The position numbers and the translations under genes were made by a program. Source: Aliiroseovarius sp. F20344 (GTDB taxonomy: Bacteria; Pseudomonadota; Alphaproteobacteria; Rhodobacterales; Rhodobacteraceae). From it: 64,000 nucleotides of DNA. The notes beneath the pieces were generated by a model. The model saw only the letters and a program-made list of their open reading frames with translations. It made no database searches and was not told the DNA's origin. Shown here one piece after another: positions 27,230 to 36,732 of this stretch (positions within the stretch are counted from its first letter, which is position 1; the number at the start of each line of letters is the position of its first letter). The stretch lies in NCBI RefSeq assembly GCF_023016155.1, contig NZ_JALKBG010000008.1:1056501-1120500 (forward strand). The letters are read 5' to 3'.

Positions 27230-28102
27230 ATGGCAAAATGTGCGTTTTTAGGCTTGGGCGTGATGGGTTATCCCATGGCCGGGCATCTGGTGGCCAAAGG
27301 GCACGAGGTTACGGTCTACAATCGAACCGCGTCCAAGGCGGAAGCCTGGGCCAAGGAACATGGCGGCAGATGGGCTGCGACTCCGCGTGAGGCGTCTGAA
27401 GGTGCTGAGTTTGTCATGGCATGCGTCGGAAATGACGATGATCTGCGGTCGGTTGTGAAAGGTGATGATGGAGCGCTGGCCGGCATGTCGGACGGCGCGA
27501 TATTTGTGGATCATACAACGGTTTCAGCCGCCGTAACGCGAGAGCTACACGCCGAGGCTTTGGCCCAGAATATCTCATTCGTGGATGCACCCGTGTCAGG
27601 GGGGCAGGCTGGTGCTGAAAACGGTGTGTTGTCCATCATGTGCGGCGGCGACGTAGCTGCATACTCGACTGCCGAGCCCATCATGCAAAGCTATGGCCGT
27701 ACGGTAAAACGTCTTGGTGACAGCGGTGCCGGTCAGCTGACCAAGATGGTCAACCAAATCTGCATTGCCGGATTGGTTCAGGGCCTGTCCGAAGGACTTC
27801 ACTTCGCCGAGAAAGCCGGACTGGACATTCGCGAGGTTGTCGATGTGATCCAAGGTGGGGCGGCCGGCAGCTGGCAAATGGTCAACCGACATGAAACCAT
27901 GGCCGATGATCATTTTGACCACGGGTTTGCCGTCGATTGGATGCGCAAAGATCTTGGGATCTGTTTGGACACAGCGGATGAAAACGGTGCGAGCCTGCCT
28001 GTTACTGCGTTGATTGATCAGTTCTATAAAGACGTTCAGAAACTGGGCGGTGGGCGCTGGGACACATCCAGTCTGATCAAACGCCTGCGCGCTTTGGATT
28101 AA
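27230..28102 (+). CDS. NAD(P)-dependent beta-hydroxyacid dehydrogenase (HIBADH/GLYR1 family)
   Basis: A 290-residue oxidoreductase with the N-terminal Rossmann motif GLGVMGYPMAGHL, the substrate-binding DAPVSGGQAGAENG, and the catalytic Lys in GQLTKMVNQICIAG. Relatives include 3-hydroxyisobutyrate dehydrogenase, tartronate semialdehyde reductase and succinic semialdehyde reductases; the substrate is not determined. The ATG at 27230 follows GAAAGGG; the longer frame from 27152 overlaps the divergent acylase promoter and is rejected. Confidence 0.9.
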   Translation: MAKCAFLGLGVMGYPMAGHLVAKGHEVTVYNRTASKAEAWAKEHGGRWAATPREASEGAEFVMACVGNDDDLRSVVKGDDGALAGMSDGAIFVDHTTVSAAVTRELHAEALAQNISFVDAPVSGGQAGAENGVLSIMCGGDVAAYSTAEPIMQSYGRTVKRLGDSGAGQLTKMVNQICIAGLVQGLSEGLHFAEKAGLDIREVVDVIQGGAAGSWQMVNRHETMADDHFDHGFAVDWMRKDLGICLDTADENGASLPVTALIDQFYKDVQKLGGGRWDTSSLIKRLRALD

Positions 28103-28106
28103 ACGA

Positions 28107-28134
28107 AAAAGGGCGGCTCGAGGGCCGCCCTTTT
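28107..28134. terminator. bidirectional intrinsic terminator
   Basis: AAAAGGGCGGC and GCCGCCCTTTT form an 11-bp stem between two convergent genes, with A and T runs on either side. It serves the dehydrogenase (plus) and the SYLF lipoprotein gene (minus). Confidence 0.88.
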
Positions 28135-28154
28135 AATTTGAGAGTTTCATCCGA

Positions 28155-28721
28155 TCAGGGGATGATCCGAGTGTATTTTGCGCCTTCAATTGAGGCGCCT
28201 GCGATCAGGCCGGCTTGACCGAACACAACAGCGACGACTGGCGAAGACGAGGTGATCGTATCTGCGGTCAAACGGTCGCCTTCGTTCTGGAACGCGTACT
28301 TGATGTCCGCCGAAGCGACCCAACCTGCGTCCGAGCGGAAATCCTGAAGGGCTTCGTCGGTCATGAAGAACAGCACATGTGCAAATTGCTGTGCGCCGAT
28401 CTGCAGGCCTGCGCTGGCTTGGGTCAGCGAGTAGTAATCAACCGTCACGTCGTTGATACGCAGTGCACCGCGACCGTAAGCTCCGCCAAGGCCAAATCCG
28501 GCCTCGGTCACCAAGGGCATAACCAGTTGACCGGTTGATTTCTCGGCCAATTGCCGTGCGCCGGGATAGCGGTTGTACAGATAGGACAGGGTGCTGTCTG
28601 CGCGCGCATCAATCCGCGCACCGCCGCTGGATCCAATGCTGTTGTCACAGGCTGCAAGCGCGACACTGGCGCCGCCAACCCCGATCAAAAAGCCACGTCG
28701 AGAGATATCTGATGTCTGCAT
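28155..28721 (-). CDS. SYLF (Ysc84-like) domain lipoprotein
   Basis: This 188-residue protein begins with a twin-arginine-like SRRGFLIGVGG stretch and a lipobox-like LAAC (VALAACDNS), so it is probably an envelope lipoprotein. The rest matches the Ysc84/SYLF lipid-binding fold: GQLVMPLVTEAGFGLGGAYGRGALR, YYSLTQASAGLQIGAQ and a final AGASIEGAKYTRI. Its cellular role in bacteria is not established. The start at 28721 follows AAAGG; an ATG seven codons upstream is possible. Confidence 0.82.
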   Translation of the reverse strand: MQTSDISRRGFLIGVGGASVALAACDNSIGSSGGARIDARADSTLSYLYNRYPGARQLAEKSTGQLVMPLVTEAGFGLGGAYGRGALRINDVTVDYYSLTQASAGLQIGAQQFAHVLFFMTDEALQDFRSDAGWVASADIKYAFQNEGDRLTADTITSSSPVVAVVFGQAGLIAGASIEGAKYTRIIP

Positions 28722-28893
28722 GTGATTGCCTTTGTGCCTCATGCTGGGTCGCCATACCGCCTTGGCACAGTTCGACCTGGTTGCTCGAATGCGGATCTTT
28801 GTCCGCTTTGGCAGAAAATATAGCGGATCAGGCTTAGCCTGTCACCCAGAAGTAAGAAAACTTGCGAATTTCTGCCTGTCGCGGAGCGCTTGC

Positions 28894-29910
28894 TTATCGG
28901 TCCGCCAACAAGCGGGCCATGCGTGGTGCGAAATAGGTTAAGATCCCATCACAACCAGCACGCTTGAAAGCCATTAAGCTTTCCTCCATGACCTTGTCGC
29001 CATCCAGCCATCCGTTCTGCGCAGCGGCCATCAGCATCGCGTATTCCCCTGACACTTGGTACGCAAAGGTTGGAACGCCAAAGCTATCTTTCACGCGCCG
29101 ACAAATGTCCAGATACGGCATGCCAGGTTTGACCATGATCATGTCGGCACCTTCTTGCAGGTCGCGCTCAACAAGTCGCATGGCTTCGTCGCTGTTTGCC
29201 GGATCCATCTGATAGGTTTTCTTGTCGCCTTTCAGCGCGCCAGATGCACCGACGGCATCGCGGAACGGACCATAGAATGCACTGGCGTATTTGGCGGTGT
29301 AGCTCATGATCGTCAGGTTTTGATGACCTGCAGCTTCAATCGCAGTACGGATCGCGCCGATCCGGCCATCCATCATATCTGATGGGCCAAGTATATCCGC
29401 GCCTGCTTCCGCCTGAGCCAGCGCCATTTTCACCAATGCCTCGACGGTCTCGTCATTGACGATTTCACCATCGCGAACGATGCCGTCATGGCCGTTGGCA
29501 TTGTAGGGATCCAAGGCGATGTCTGTCATGACGGCGATGTCTGGAACCGCAGACTTGATGGCACGGATCGCGCGGTTTGACAGGTTGTCCGGGTTCCATG
29601 CTTCCTCACAGGCCGCAGTCTTCAGGGCCGGATCTGTATAGGGAAACAGGCAGATGGCTGGAATTCCCAGCGCAGCAGCTTCCGTGGCCGCCTTTACGAC
29701 GAGATCTACCGATTTACGCGTCACACCGGGCATTGATGGAATGTCTTGTTCAGCATTTTCGCCTTCAACAACAAAAACCGGCCAGATCAGATCCGAAGCG
29801 CTCAGCGTCGTTTCCCGTACCAGATCACGCAGCGCCCCCGACGACCGCGTGCGGCGCAAACGAGAGGCGGGGAAGGGGGCAACGGTGTTGGGCTGAGGGG
29901 TGCGGCTCAC
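28894..29910 (-). CDS. hemB: porphobilinogen synthase (5-aminolevulinate dehydratase)
   Basis: HemB condenses two 5-aminolevulinate molecules to porphobilinogen in haem, bacteriochlorophyll and cobalamin synthesis. Schiff-base lysines are in SYTAKYASAFYG and MIMVKPGMPYLD. The region that carries three zinc-binding Cys in many HemB proteins reads DIALDPYNANGHDG, with Ala and Asp instead, so this is a non-zinc (Mg-type or metal-independent) form. The GTG at 29910 is preferred: AAGGA lies before it and the product has 338 residues, the usual size. The open frame extends 31 codons further. Confidence 0.93.
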   Translation of the reverse strand: MSRTPQPNTVAPFPASRLRRTRSSGALRDLVRETTLSASDLIWPVFVVEGENAEQDIPSMPGVTRKSVDLVVKAATEAAALGIPAICLFPYTDPALKTAACEEAWNPDNLSNRAIRAIKSAVPDIAVMTDIALDPYNANGHDGIVRDGEIVNDETVEALVKMALAQAEAGADILGPSDMMDGRIGAIRTAIEAAGHQNLTIMSYTAKYASAFYGPFRDAVGASGALKGDKKTYQMDPANSDEAMRLVERDLQEGADMIMVKPGMPYLDICRRVKDSFGVPTFAYQVSGEYAMLMAAAQNGWLDGDKVMEESLMAFKRAGCDGILTYFAPRMARLLADR

Positions 29911-30091
29911 GTGGCGTTCCTTGGCTTCGCCGCGCCCGGAGCCCGGCAGTTTGTTTTGCTCTGAACTTCCTGCCATGCGGCCGGTGACATCACAAGTCTG
30001 CAATTCCCGGAAATTTACTCTTTTGGCGCTGGCACCTGCCCCGGCCCGTCGCTAGGGTGGTCCAAACTTGACCACAGACAGGGAAAGAAAT

Positions 30092-30616
30092 TTGGATGTT
30101 TACTCTACCGTTTTCGAGTTTATCGATATGCGGTCCTTTTCCAATCTGTGGTATTGGATTTCGCTTGCAGTGCTGTGGTCTACCGCCAGCCACTGGGTCT
30201 TGGGGGTACCGTATGACCTGGTGCACAGGGCAGGGCGTCACGGCGGGCAAGCTCAGGACGATCTGGAGGCGATTGTTCGCGTGAACTGCAATCGAATGAT
30301 GTCAGTTTCTGAGCGGTCCGGCTTGTGGTTGATGCTGATCGTATCCGCCATAGTGTCGTCCCTGGTTACTCTGGGTTTCTGGTATGGAATTGAGTTTGCC
30401 CAAGCCGTTCTTTTGTTGATGCTTCCGATGGTTATTGTCGCGTTTTTGTCTTTACGGACAGCTGCTTACATCACTCAACAGTCACTATCAGGCAATGCGC
30501 TTCGCGATCGGCTGGCCCGCCTTCGTTTGATCATTCAGATAATCGGAATGATTTCGATATTTATCACCGCATCTTGGGGAATGTTTTACAATCTCAGCCA
30601 TGGTGCGTTGTGGTAA
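30092..30616 (+). CDS. DUF599-family membrane protein
   Basis: This 174-residue membrane protein has four hydrophobic segments and the conserved-looking start YSTVFEFIDMRSFSNLWYW. I recall close relatives in Rhodobacteraceae being named 'component of SufBCD complex', but nothing here supports a link to iron-sulfur assembly. The proposed start is TTG at 30092 after GGGAAAG, matching the usual N-terminus; ATG at 30128 is an alternative that would lose 12 conserved residues. It lies alone between hemB and mfd. Confidence 0.75.
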   Translation: MDVYSTVFEFIDMRSFSNLWYWISLAVLWSTASHWVLGVPYDLVHRAGRHGGQAQDDLEAIVRVNCNRMMSVSERSGLWLMLIVSAIVSSLVTLGFWYGIEFAQAVLLLMLPMVIVAFLSLRTAAYITQQSLSGNALRDRLARLRLIIQIIGMISIFITASWGMFYNLSHGALW

Positions 30617-30672
30617 TTGCGCTCGCCTAAGCCCCCCTTGCACGACGCCAACTGCAAAGATACATCCGCCGC

Positions 30673-33600
30673 ATGGACAAGCTAACACTATCAGGCGCCC
30701 CCGAGGGCTTCGACGCAACGCTTTTGGTGAAAGAGTTGAACCGCACGAGCGGGCCCGTTGTGCATGTTGCGCGTGACGATAAGCGCTTGGCGGCGATGCA
30801 AGCGGCATTGGCCTTTTTCGCGCCGGACGTGACCTGCATTTCATTTCCGGGCTGGGATTGCCTTCCCTTTGATCGCGTGTCCCCCAATGCAGACGTTTCT
30901 GCCGCAAGAATGGCGACCTTGGCAGGGATAGCTTCGGGCCAGATTTCCGGGCGCTTTGCGTTGCTGACCACGTTGAATGCCGTAACGCAGCGTCTTCCGG
31001 CCCGTTCTGTTTTGGCTGAATCAAGCTTTTCTGCAAGCGTCGATAAACTGCTTGATGTGGATGCGTTGCGGGCGTTTTTGGTGCGTATGGGGTTCTCGCA
31101 ATCTCCTACGGTAATGGAGCCCGGAGATTTCGCGGTGCGTGGCGGTATCATTGATATCTTCCCGCCGGGCGAAAGCGGACCAGTGCGCTTGGATTTGTTT
31201 GGGGACGTTTTGGATGGCGTACGTCGCTTTGATCCCGCAACCCAGCGTACAACAGACAGCCTGAAAGGGATCGAACTGGCCCCGGTGTCCGAGGTGATAC
31301 TGGACGAAAAGGCCGTTACGCGCTTTCGTCAGAATTATCGCATTGAGTTCGGAGCGGCCGGGTCAGATGACCCGCTTTATGAGGCAGTCTCAGCCGGACG
31401 AAAGCACCAAGGCATCGAGCATTGGCTGCCTTTCTTCCACGAAGAGCTTGAAACCTTGTTTGATTACTTGCCCAGCGCTTCTGTGATTTTGGATGACGGT
31501 TTGGATGCCGCACGTTTGGCCCGCTGGGACGCCATCGCGGATCAATACGAGACCCGCAAGATTGCAATGAACGCCAAGAACCGGATGGACAGTGTCTACA
31601 AGCCCTGTCCACCAGAGCTTTTGTATCTCGACGACCCTGCGTGGGCCACGGCGCTTGAGGCACGTCGCGTGGTTCAATTGTCCGCACTTCCTCAGCCCAC
31701 AGGGGCCGGCGTTGTGGATGGCGGCGGGCGCATTGGCCGCAACTTCTCGCCTGAGCGACAGCAGGAAAACATAAACCTTTTCAAATCACTCGCTGATCAT
31801 ATTGAAGCTAAAAGTAAAAAACCTGTCGTCGTCGCGTCCTATTCCGAAGGCGCGCGCGAACGGCTGCAGGGATTGCTGTCAGATGAAGGTGTGATCACAA
31901 ACAGTTTGATCAAGACTTTCCGGGACGTGCCTGACAATACGGGCGGGATCTATCTTGCTGTTTGGGCGTTGGAACATGGGTTTGAAGGGCCCGGTCTGGC
32001 GGTGATTTCCGAACAAGACGTGCTGGGGGATCGCCTTATCCGTGCGCCCAAGCGCAAACGCCGTGCCGAAAACTTCCTGACCGAGGCGCAAAGCCTGTCT
32101 CCGGGCGATCTGATTGTTCACGTTGATCACGGCGTCGGCAAGTATAACGGCCTTGAAACCGTCACCGCGATGGGCGCCCCTCATGAATGCCTTGCACTGG
32201 AATATGCGGGCGGCGACCGTTTGTTTGTTCCCGTTGAAAACATTGAGCTTCTGTCGAAGTTTGGTCAGGATACGGGCCTGCTGGACAAGTTAGGTGGCGG
32301 TGCGTGGCAGGCGAAGAAAGCCAAGCTTAAAGAACGTATCCGCGAGATTGCTGATAAGCTTATTCGTTTGGCCGCAGAACGTGAATTGCGCAAAGCCCCG
32401 CTGCTTGAAGCCCCGCATCACGCATGGGAAGAGTTCGCTGCTCGTTTTCCGTATCAAGAGACGGATGACCAGATGTCCGCCATCGAGGATGTGATCGAGG
32501 ATCTCGCTTCTGGACGGCCTATGGATCGATTGGTCTGTGGCGACGTGGGCTTTGGGAAAACCGAAGTCGCCATGCGCGCAGCGTTTGTGGCGGCCATGTC
32601 GGGACAACAGGTTGCGGTCATTGCACCCACCACGCTTTTGGCGCGCCAGCATTTTAAAAGCTTCTCAGAGAGGTTTCGCGGATTTCCCATCAATGTCGGG
32701 CAGTTGTCGCGTTTCGTCGGGCAGGCCGAAGCCAAGCGCACCCGCGAAGGCATGTCCCGCGGGACGATGGACATCGTGGTCGGCACGCATGCGCTGTTGG
32801 CCAAGGATGTGCGGTTCGAAAACCTTGGTCTGTTGATCGTGGATGAAGAACAGCGCTTTGGAGTAAGCCACAAAGAGCGGCTGAAAGAAATGCGCTCGGA
32901 CGTGCATGTCTTGACGCTGTCCGCCACGCCCATTCCCAGAACGCTTCAGATGTCGCTGTCAGGCGTGCGTGATTTGTCGATCATCGGCACGCCCCCGGTC
33001 GATCGCCTGTCGATCCGCACTTATGTGTCCGAATTCGACGGGGTGACGATCCGCGAAGCCCTGCTGCGTGAACATTATCGCGGAGGCCAGAGCTTCTATG
33101 TCGTGCCGCGTATCAAGGACTTGCCCGACATTGAAGCTTTCCTGAAGGATCATGTGCCCGAGGTCAGTTATGTCGTTGCGCATGGGCAAATGGCGGCGGG
33201 CGAGTTGGATGATCGAATGAATGCTTTTTACGATGGCAAATTCGACGTTTTGCTGGCGACAACGATTGTGGAAAGTGGGATCGACATCCCGACCGCCAAC
33301 ACCATGGTTGTGCATCGCGCCGATATGTTCGGCCTTGCGCAGCTTTACCAGATCCGGGGCAGGGTCGGGCGTTCTAAGACGCGCGCCTATGCCTATTTGA
33401 CCACCAAGCCACGCGCGCCGCTGACCCCGACCGCCCAGAAACGTCTGCGGGTCCTGGGATCACTTGATACATTGGGCGCTGGATTCACGCTGGCCAGTCA
33501 GGATTTGGATATCCGCGGGGCGGGCAATTTGGTGGGGGAAGAGCAATCCGGCCAGATGCGCGAAGTGGGATACGAGCTCTATCAACAGATGCTGGAAGAG

Positions 33601-34131
33601 GCGATCGCCAAGATCAAATCAGGCCAGCTGGAAGGCTTGTCCGAGGCCGATCACAGCTGGGCGCCTCAGATCAATCTGGGGGTTCCTGTCCTAATTCCAG
33701 ACACTTACGTGCCCGACTTGGATGTGCGTCTGGGCCTGTATCGTCGTCTGTCATCTTTGTCCAAGAAGGTCGAGCTGGAGGGCTTTGCAGCCGAGCTGAT
33801 TGATCGATTTGGTCCTCTGCCCAAAGAAGTGAACACGCTTATGCTTGTGGTTCGCATCAAAGGGATGTGCAAACGCGCAGGCATTGCCAAACTGGATGGG
33901 GGGCCAAAGGGCGCAACCATCCAGTTCCACAACGATAAATTTGTATCCCCCGTAGGATTGGTCGAGTTCATTCAGGCACAAAACGGGTTGGCGAAGGTGC
34001 GCGACAACAAGATTGTGGTGCGACGTGACTGGCGCAAGACCTCAGATAAGATCAAAGGCGCTTTCGCAATCGCACAGGATCTTGCTATGAAAGTCAAAGA
34101 GGCGAAGGCCCAGCAGAGCAAGAAATCCTAA
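30673..34131 (+). CDS. mfd: transcription-repair coupling factor Mfd
   Basis: This 1152-residue ATP-dependent translocase displaces RNA polymerase stalled at DNA damage and recruits UvrA. Domain order: UvrB-like N-terminus (about 1-350), RNA-polymerase-interacting domain (about 475-545, beginning PGDLIVHVDHGVGKYNGLE), translocase motifs (GDVGFGKTEVAMRAA Walker A, DEEQRFG box, SATPIPRTLQMSLSG, QIRGRVGRSKT motif VI), and the C-terminal TRCF domain. It probably forms a separate unit from bamA, 194 bp downstream. Confidence 0.96.
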   Translation: MDKLTLSGAPEGFDATLLVKELNRTSGPVVHVARDDKRLAAMQAALAFFAPDVTCISFPGWDCLPFDRVSPNADVSAARMATLAGIASGQISGRFALLTTLNAVTQRLPARSVLAESSFSASVDKLLDVDALRAFLVRMGFSQSPTVMEPGDFAVRGGIIDIFPPGESGPVRLDLFGDVLDGVRRFDPATQRTTDSLKGIELAPVSEVILDEKAVTRFRQNYRIEFGAAGSDDPLYEAVSAGRKHQGIEHWLPFFHEELETLFDYLPSASVILDDGLDAARLARWDAIADQYETRKIAMNAKNRMDSVYKPCPPELLYLDDPAWATALEARRVVQLSALPQPTGAGVVDGGGRIGRNFSPERQQENINLFKSLADHIEAKSKKPVVVASYSEGARERLQGLLSDEGVITNSLIKTFRDVPDNTGGIYLAVWALEHGFEGPGLAVISEQDVLGDRLIRAPKRKRRAENFLTEAQSLSPGDLIVHVDHGVGKYNGLETVTAMGAPHECLALEYAGGDRLFVPVENIELLSKFGQDTGLLDKLGGGAWQAKKAKLKERIREIADKLIRLAAERELRKAPLLEAPHHAWEEFAARFPYQETDDQMSAIEDVIEDLASGRPMDRLVCGDVGFGKTEVAMRAAFVAAMSGQQVAVIAPTTLLARQHFKSFSERFRGFPINVGQLSRFVGQAEAKRTREGMSRGTMDIVVGTHALLAKDVRFENLGLLIVDEEQRFGVSHKERLKEMRSDVHVLTLSATPIPRTLQMSLSGVRDLSIIGTPPVDRLSIRTYVSEFDGVTIREALLREHYRGGQSFYVVPRIKDLPDIEAFLKDHVPEVSYVVAHGQMAAGELDDRMNAFYDGKFDVLLATTIVESGIDIPTANTMVVHRADMFGLAQLYQIRGRVGRSKTRAYAYLTTKPRAPLTPTAQKRLRVLGSLDTLGAGFTLASQDLDIRGAGNLVGEEQSGQMREVGYELYQQMLEEAIAKIKSGQLEGLSEADHSWAPQINLGVPVLIPDTYVPDLDVRLGLYRRLSSLSKKVELEGFAAELIDRFGPLPKEVNTLMLVVRIKGMCKRAGIAKLDGGPKGATIQFHNDKFVSPVGLVEFIQAQNGLAKVRDNKIVVRRDWRKTSDKIKGAFAIAQDLAMKVKEAKAQQSKKS

Positions 34132-34325
34132 CTCACGGAACGTCGCTTACACGGAGAATGCGAGGGGTGTGTTCCGCATCATCGTGGGTCTTGGTTTCCG
34201 TAGCGTCTTAGGTAATGCCTGCACGGATGTGCAACACCTCGCAAACACCCGGTTTCGCGCTTTGACAAGACGGGTTTGACCCCTTATCCACGTCACTAAT
34301 GGGATGTCTAAAGAAAGATAGAAAT

Positions 34326-36695
34326 ATGGCATTTTTTGAGGGGGCGAGCAGCGCGGCCGGTACATCCGCGGTAAAGACGCTCAAAGGGCTGGCAAGCTGC
34401 AGTGGACTGGCTATTTTCCTAGCAATTTCAGGGGTTGCTGTCACAACCCCGCTACCTGTTCAGGCACAGGCTTATTCATTTAACAAGGTTGAGATCGAAG
34501 GAACGCAGCGGATCGAAGCTGCAACCATCCTGTCTTATCTGGGAATCGCTCAGGGCGAGGTCGTCAGTGCAGCACAGCTAAATGACGGGTATCAGCGCCT
34601 TGTTGGATCAGGTCTTTTCGAAGATGTGCAAATCATTCCCCGTGGGAATGTTCTGGTCGTCAAAGTCCGCGAATACCCTACGATCAACGTTGTGTCTGTT
34701 GAAGGAAACCGCAAAGTCAAAGACGACGTGTTTGAACCCTTGCTGAAATCTCAGCCACGTCAGGTTTTCAGCCCGGCAACGGCCGAGCAGGATGTGCAGA
34801 CAATCGTTGAAGTTTATCAGGCTCAAGGTCGTTTGGCGGCACGTGTGACGCCGAAAATCATTCGCCGCTCAAACAACCGCGTGGATCTTGTTTTCGAAGT
34901 GATCGAAGGTAAGAACACCGAAGTTGAGCGTCTGTCATTCGTAGGAAACCGCAAGTATTCCGATGCGCGCCTGCGTCGCGTGCTTGAGACCAAGCAAGCT
35001 GGCATTCTACGCGCGATTATCCAGCGCGATTCCTACGTTCCTGATCGCATCGAGTTCGATAAACAGGTTCTGAAAGACTTCTACTTGTCGCGTGGTTATG
35101 TCGATTTCAAAACCACGGGTGTCACCAGCGAGTTTTCGCGTGAGCGTGATGCTTTCTTCATTACTTTCCAGGTCCAGGAAGGACAGCAGTTTAAGTTTGG
35201 CAAGATCACAACCGTTTCCGAAGTTGACGGTGTGAATGCCGACGAGTTCCATGCTGCTCAGAACATTAAATCAGGCAATGTCTTTAGTCCGGCACAGCTG
35301 GACAACGCAATTGCCCGATTGGAGCGTCTTGCGATCCGTAAGGGATTGGATTTCATCCGTGTCGAGCCTCGCGTTACACGTGACGAACGCAACCAGCTTC
35401 TGGACATCGAGCTTGTCCTTACGCGTGGACCGCGCATCATCGTCGAACGCATCGACATCGAAGGCAATGCAACAACGCTGGACCGTGTAGTGCGTGACCA
35501 GTTCCGTATCGTTGAAGGCGATCCTTTCAATCCGCGCGAAATTCGAGAAGCGTCTGAACGCGTCCGTGCGCTGGGTTTCTTTGCCGATGCGCAGGTTGAA
35601 GCGCGTCCCGGATCGGGTCCAGATCAGGTCGTGATTGACGTGGATGTTGAAGAGGCACCGACGGGTTCATTGAGCTTGGGTGGCGTCTACAGTCTTGAAA
35701 ACGGCTTTGGGTTGAACCTAGCCTTTACAGAACGCAACTTCCTGGGGCGCGGACAATTCTTGTCGGCAAGCTTCCAGAACTCGTCTGATAGCCTTAACTT
35801 CTCATTCAAGTTTGCAGAGCCAGCGTTCTTGGGTCGTGATCTGGAATTTGGGTTTGAAACCTTCTATCAATCCACGGACCAGGCATCGGCAGACTATAAT
35901 ACACGTTCATTGGCCTTCCGTCCGTCGTTGGCCTTCCCTATCAATGAGTATTCAAGGCTGGGCTTGCGTGTTTTCGCCGAAGGCACAGAGCTTCTTACGA
36001 CGGAAAACCTGAAGTCTGATCTTATCCTGAAGGAAGCCGCGCGCGGGCGTCAGATCGGCGGTGGTGTTGGTTTCTCGTATAGCTATGATACGCGCCGCAC
36101 CGGGCTTGATCCGAACCGTGGGCTGCTGTTCCAACTGAACGGTGATATCGGTGGCGTTGGAGCCGATTATCAATATGCGCGAGCGACTGCATTGGCTCAG
36201 GCTCAGACCAAAGTCTGGAATGATCAGGTCACACTTCTTGCAACCGTCGAAGGTGGAATGCTGAAAAGCTTGAATGGGGCCAACTCTCGTGTCACCGATC
36301 GCTTCCGCCTTGGACCGTCGAAGCTGCGTGGCTTTGCAACCAATGGCATTGGTCCGCGTGATTTTTCATCGGTCACTGCGGATGACTCATCCGGGGACAC
36401 CGTAGGCGGCAACATGTTTGCTGTGGCACGTCTTGAGGCTCAGTTCCCGCTTGGACTACCGGAAGAATACGGAATCTCAGGCGGTGTCTTTGTTGATGCC
36501 GGTACCTTGTGGGGTCTCGATGATACGCTGGGTGGCCAAATTGATGACAGTGCGCATCTCCGATCCTCGATCGGTGCCTCGGTCTTCTGGGAAACACCAA
36601 TTGGTCCGCTGCGTTTCAACTATTCCAAGGTTCTGGCCAAGGAAAACTATGACGAAGAAAACAACTTCGAGCTTACAATCTCGGCTCAGTTCTGA
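34326..36695 (+). CDS. bamA: outer membrane protein assembly factor BamA
   Basis: This 789-residue protein is the core of the BAM complex. A long signal region is followed by FNKVEIEGTQRIEAATILSYL, the first of five POTRA domains (to about residue 410), then the 16-strand barrel ending FELTISAQF with the terminal Phe. The VRGF-type motif is present as KLRGFATNGIGPR. The ATG at 34326 has only a weak site. In many alphaproteobacteria rseP precedes bamA; here mfd does. A terminator hairpin begins 6 bp after the stop and overlaps the next gene. Confidence 0.95.
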   Translation: MAFFEGASSAAGTSAVKTLKGLASCSGLAIFLAISGVAVTTPLPVQAQAYSFNKVEIEGTQRIEAATILSYLGIAQGEVVSAAQLNDGYQRLVGSGLFEDVQIIPRGNVLVVKVREYPTINVVSVEGNRKVKDDVFEPLLKSQPRQVFSPATAEQDVQTIVEVYQAQGRLAARVTPKIIRRSNNRVDLVFEVIEGKNTEVERLSFVGNRKYSDARLRRVLETKQAGILRAIIQRDSYVPDRIEFDKQVLKDFYLSRGYVDFKTTGVTSEFSRERDAFFITFQVQEGQQFKFGKITTVSEVDGVNADEFHAAQNIKSGNVFSPAQLDNAIARLERLAIRKGLDFIRVEPRVTRDERNQLLDIELVLTRGPRIIVERIDIEGNATTLDRVVRDQFRIVEGDPFNPREIREASERVRALGFFADAQVEARPGSGPDQVVIDVDVEEAPTGSLSLGGVYSLENGFGLNLAFTERNFLGRGQFLSASFQNSSDSLNFSFKFAEPAFLGRDLEFGFETFYQSTDQASADYNTRSLAFRPSLAFPINEYSRLGLRVFAEGTELLTTENLKSDLILKEAARGRQIGGGVGFSYSYDTRRTGLDPNRGLLFQLNGDIGGVGADYQYARATALAQAQTKVWNDQVTLLATVEGGMLKSLNGANSRVTDRFRLGPSKLRGFATNGIGPRDFSSVTADDSSGDTVGGNMFAVARLEAQFPLGLPEEYGISGGVFVDAGTLWGLDDTLGGQIDDSAHLRSSIGASVFWETPIGPLRFNYSKVLAKENYDEENNFELTISAQF

Positions 36696-36701
36696 TCAGA
36701 A

Positions 36702-36732
36702 AGTGCCTCGGCCAAACCGGGGCACTTTTTTT
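36702..36732 (+). terminator. intrinsic terminator/attenuator over the start of skp
   Basis: AGTGCC (36702-36707) pairs with GGCACT (36721-36726), with CGG/CCG extending the stem, and is followed by seven T. It is a standard Rho-independent terminator just after the bamA stop, yet its bases encode the first residues of the skp-like protein. It should cut transcription from bamA into skp, fabZ, lpxA, lpxI and lpxB unless ribosomes open it. Confidence 0.72.

Noticed and set aside
36418-36648. Extension of the skp frame far into bamA
   Set aside because: The overlapping stretch is well-conserved BamA barrel in the other frame; only the 36649 or 36703 starts are plausible.
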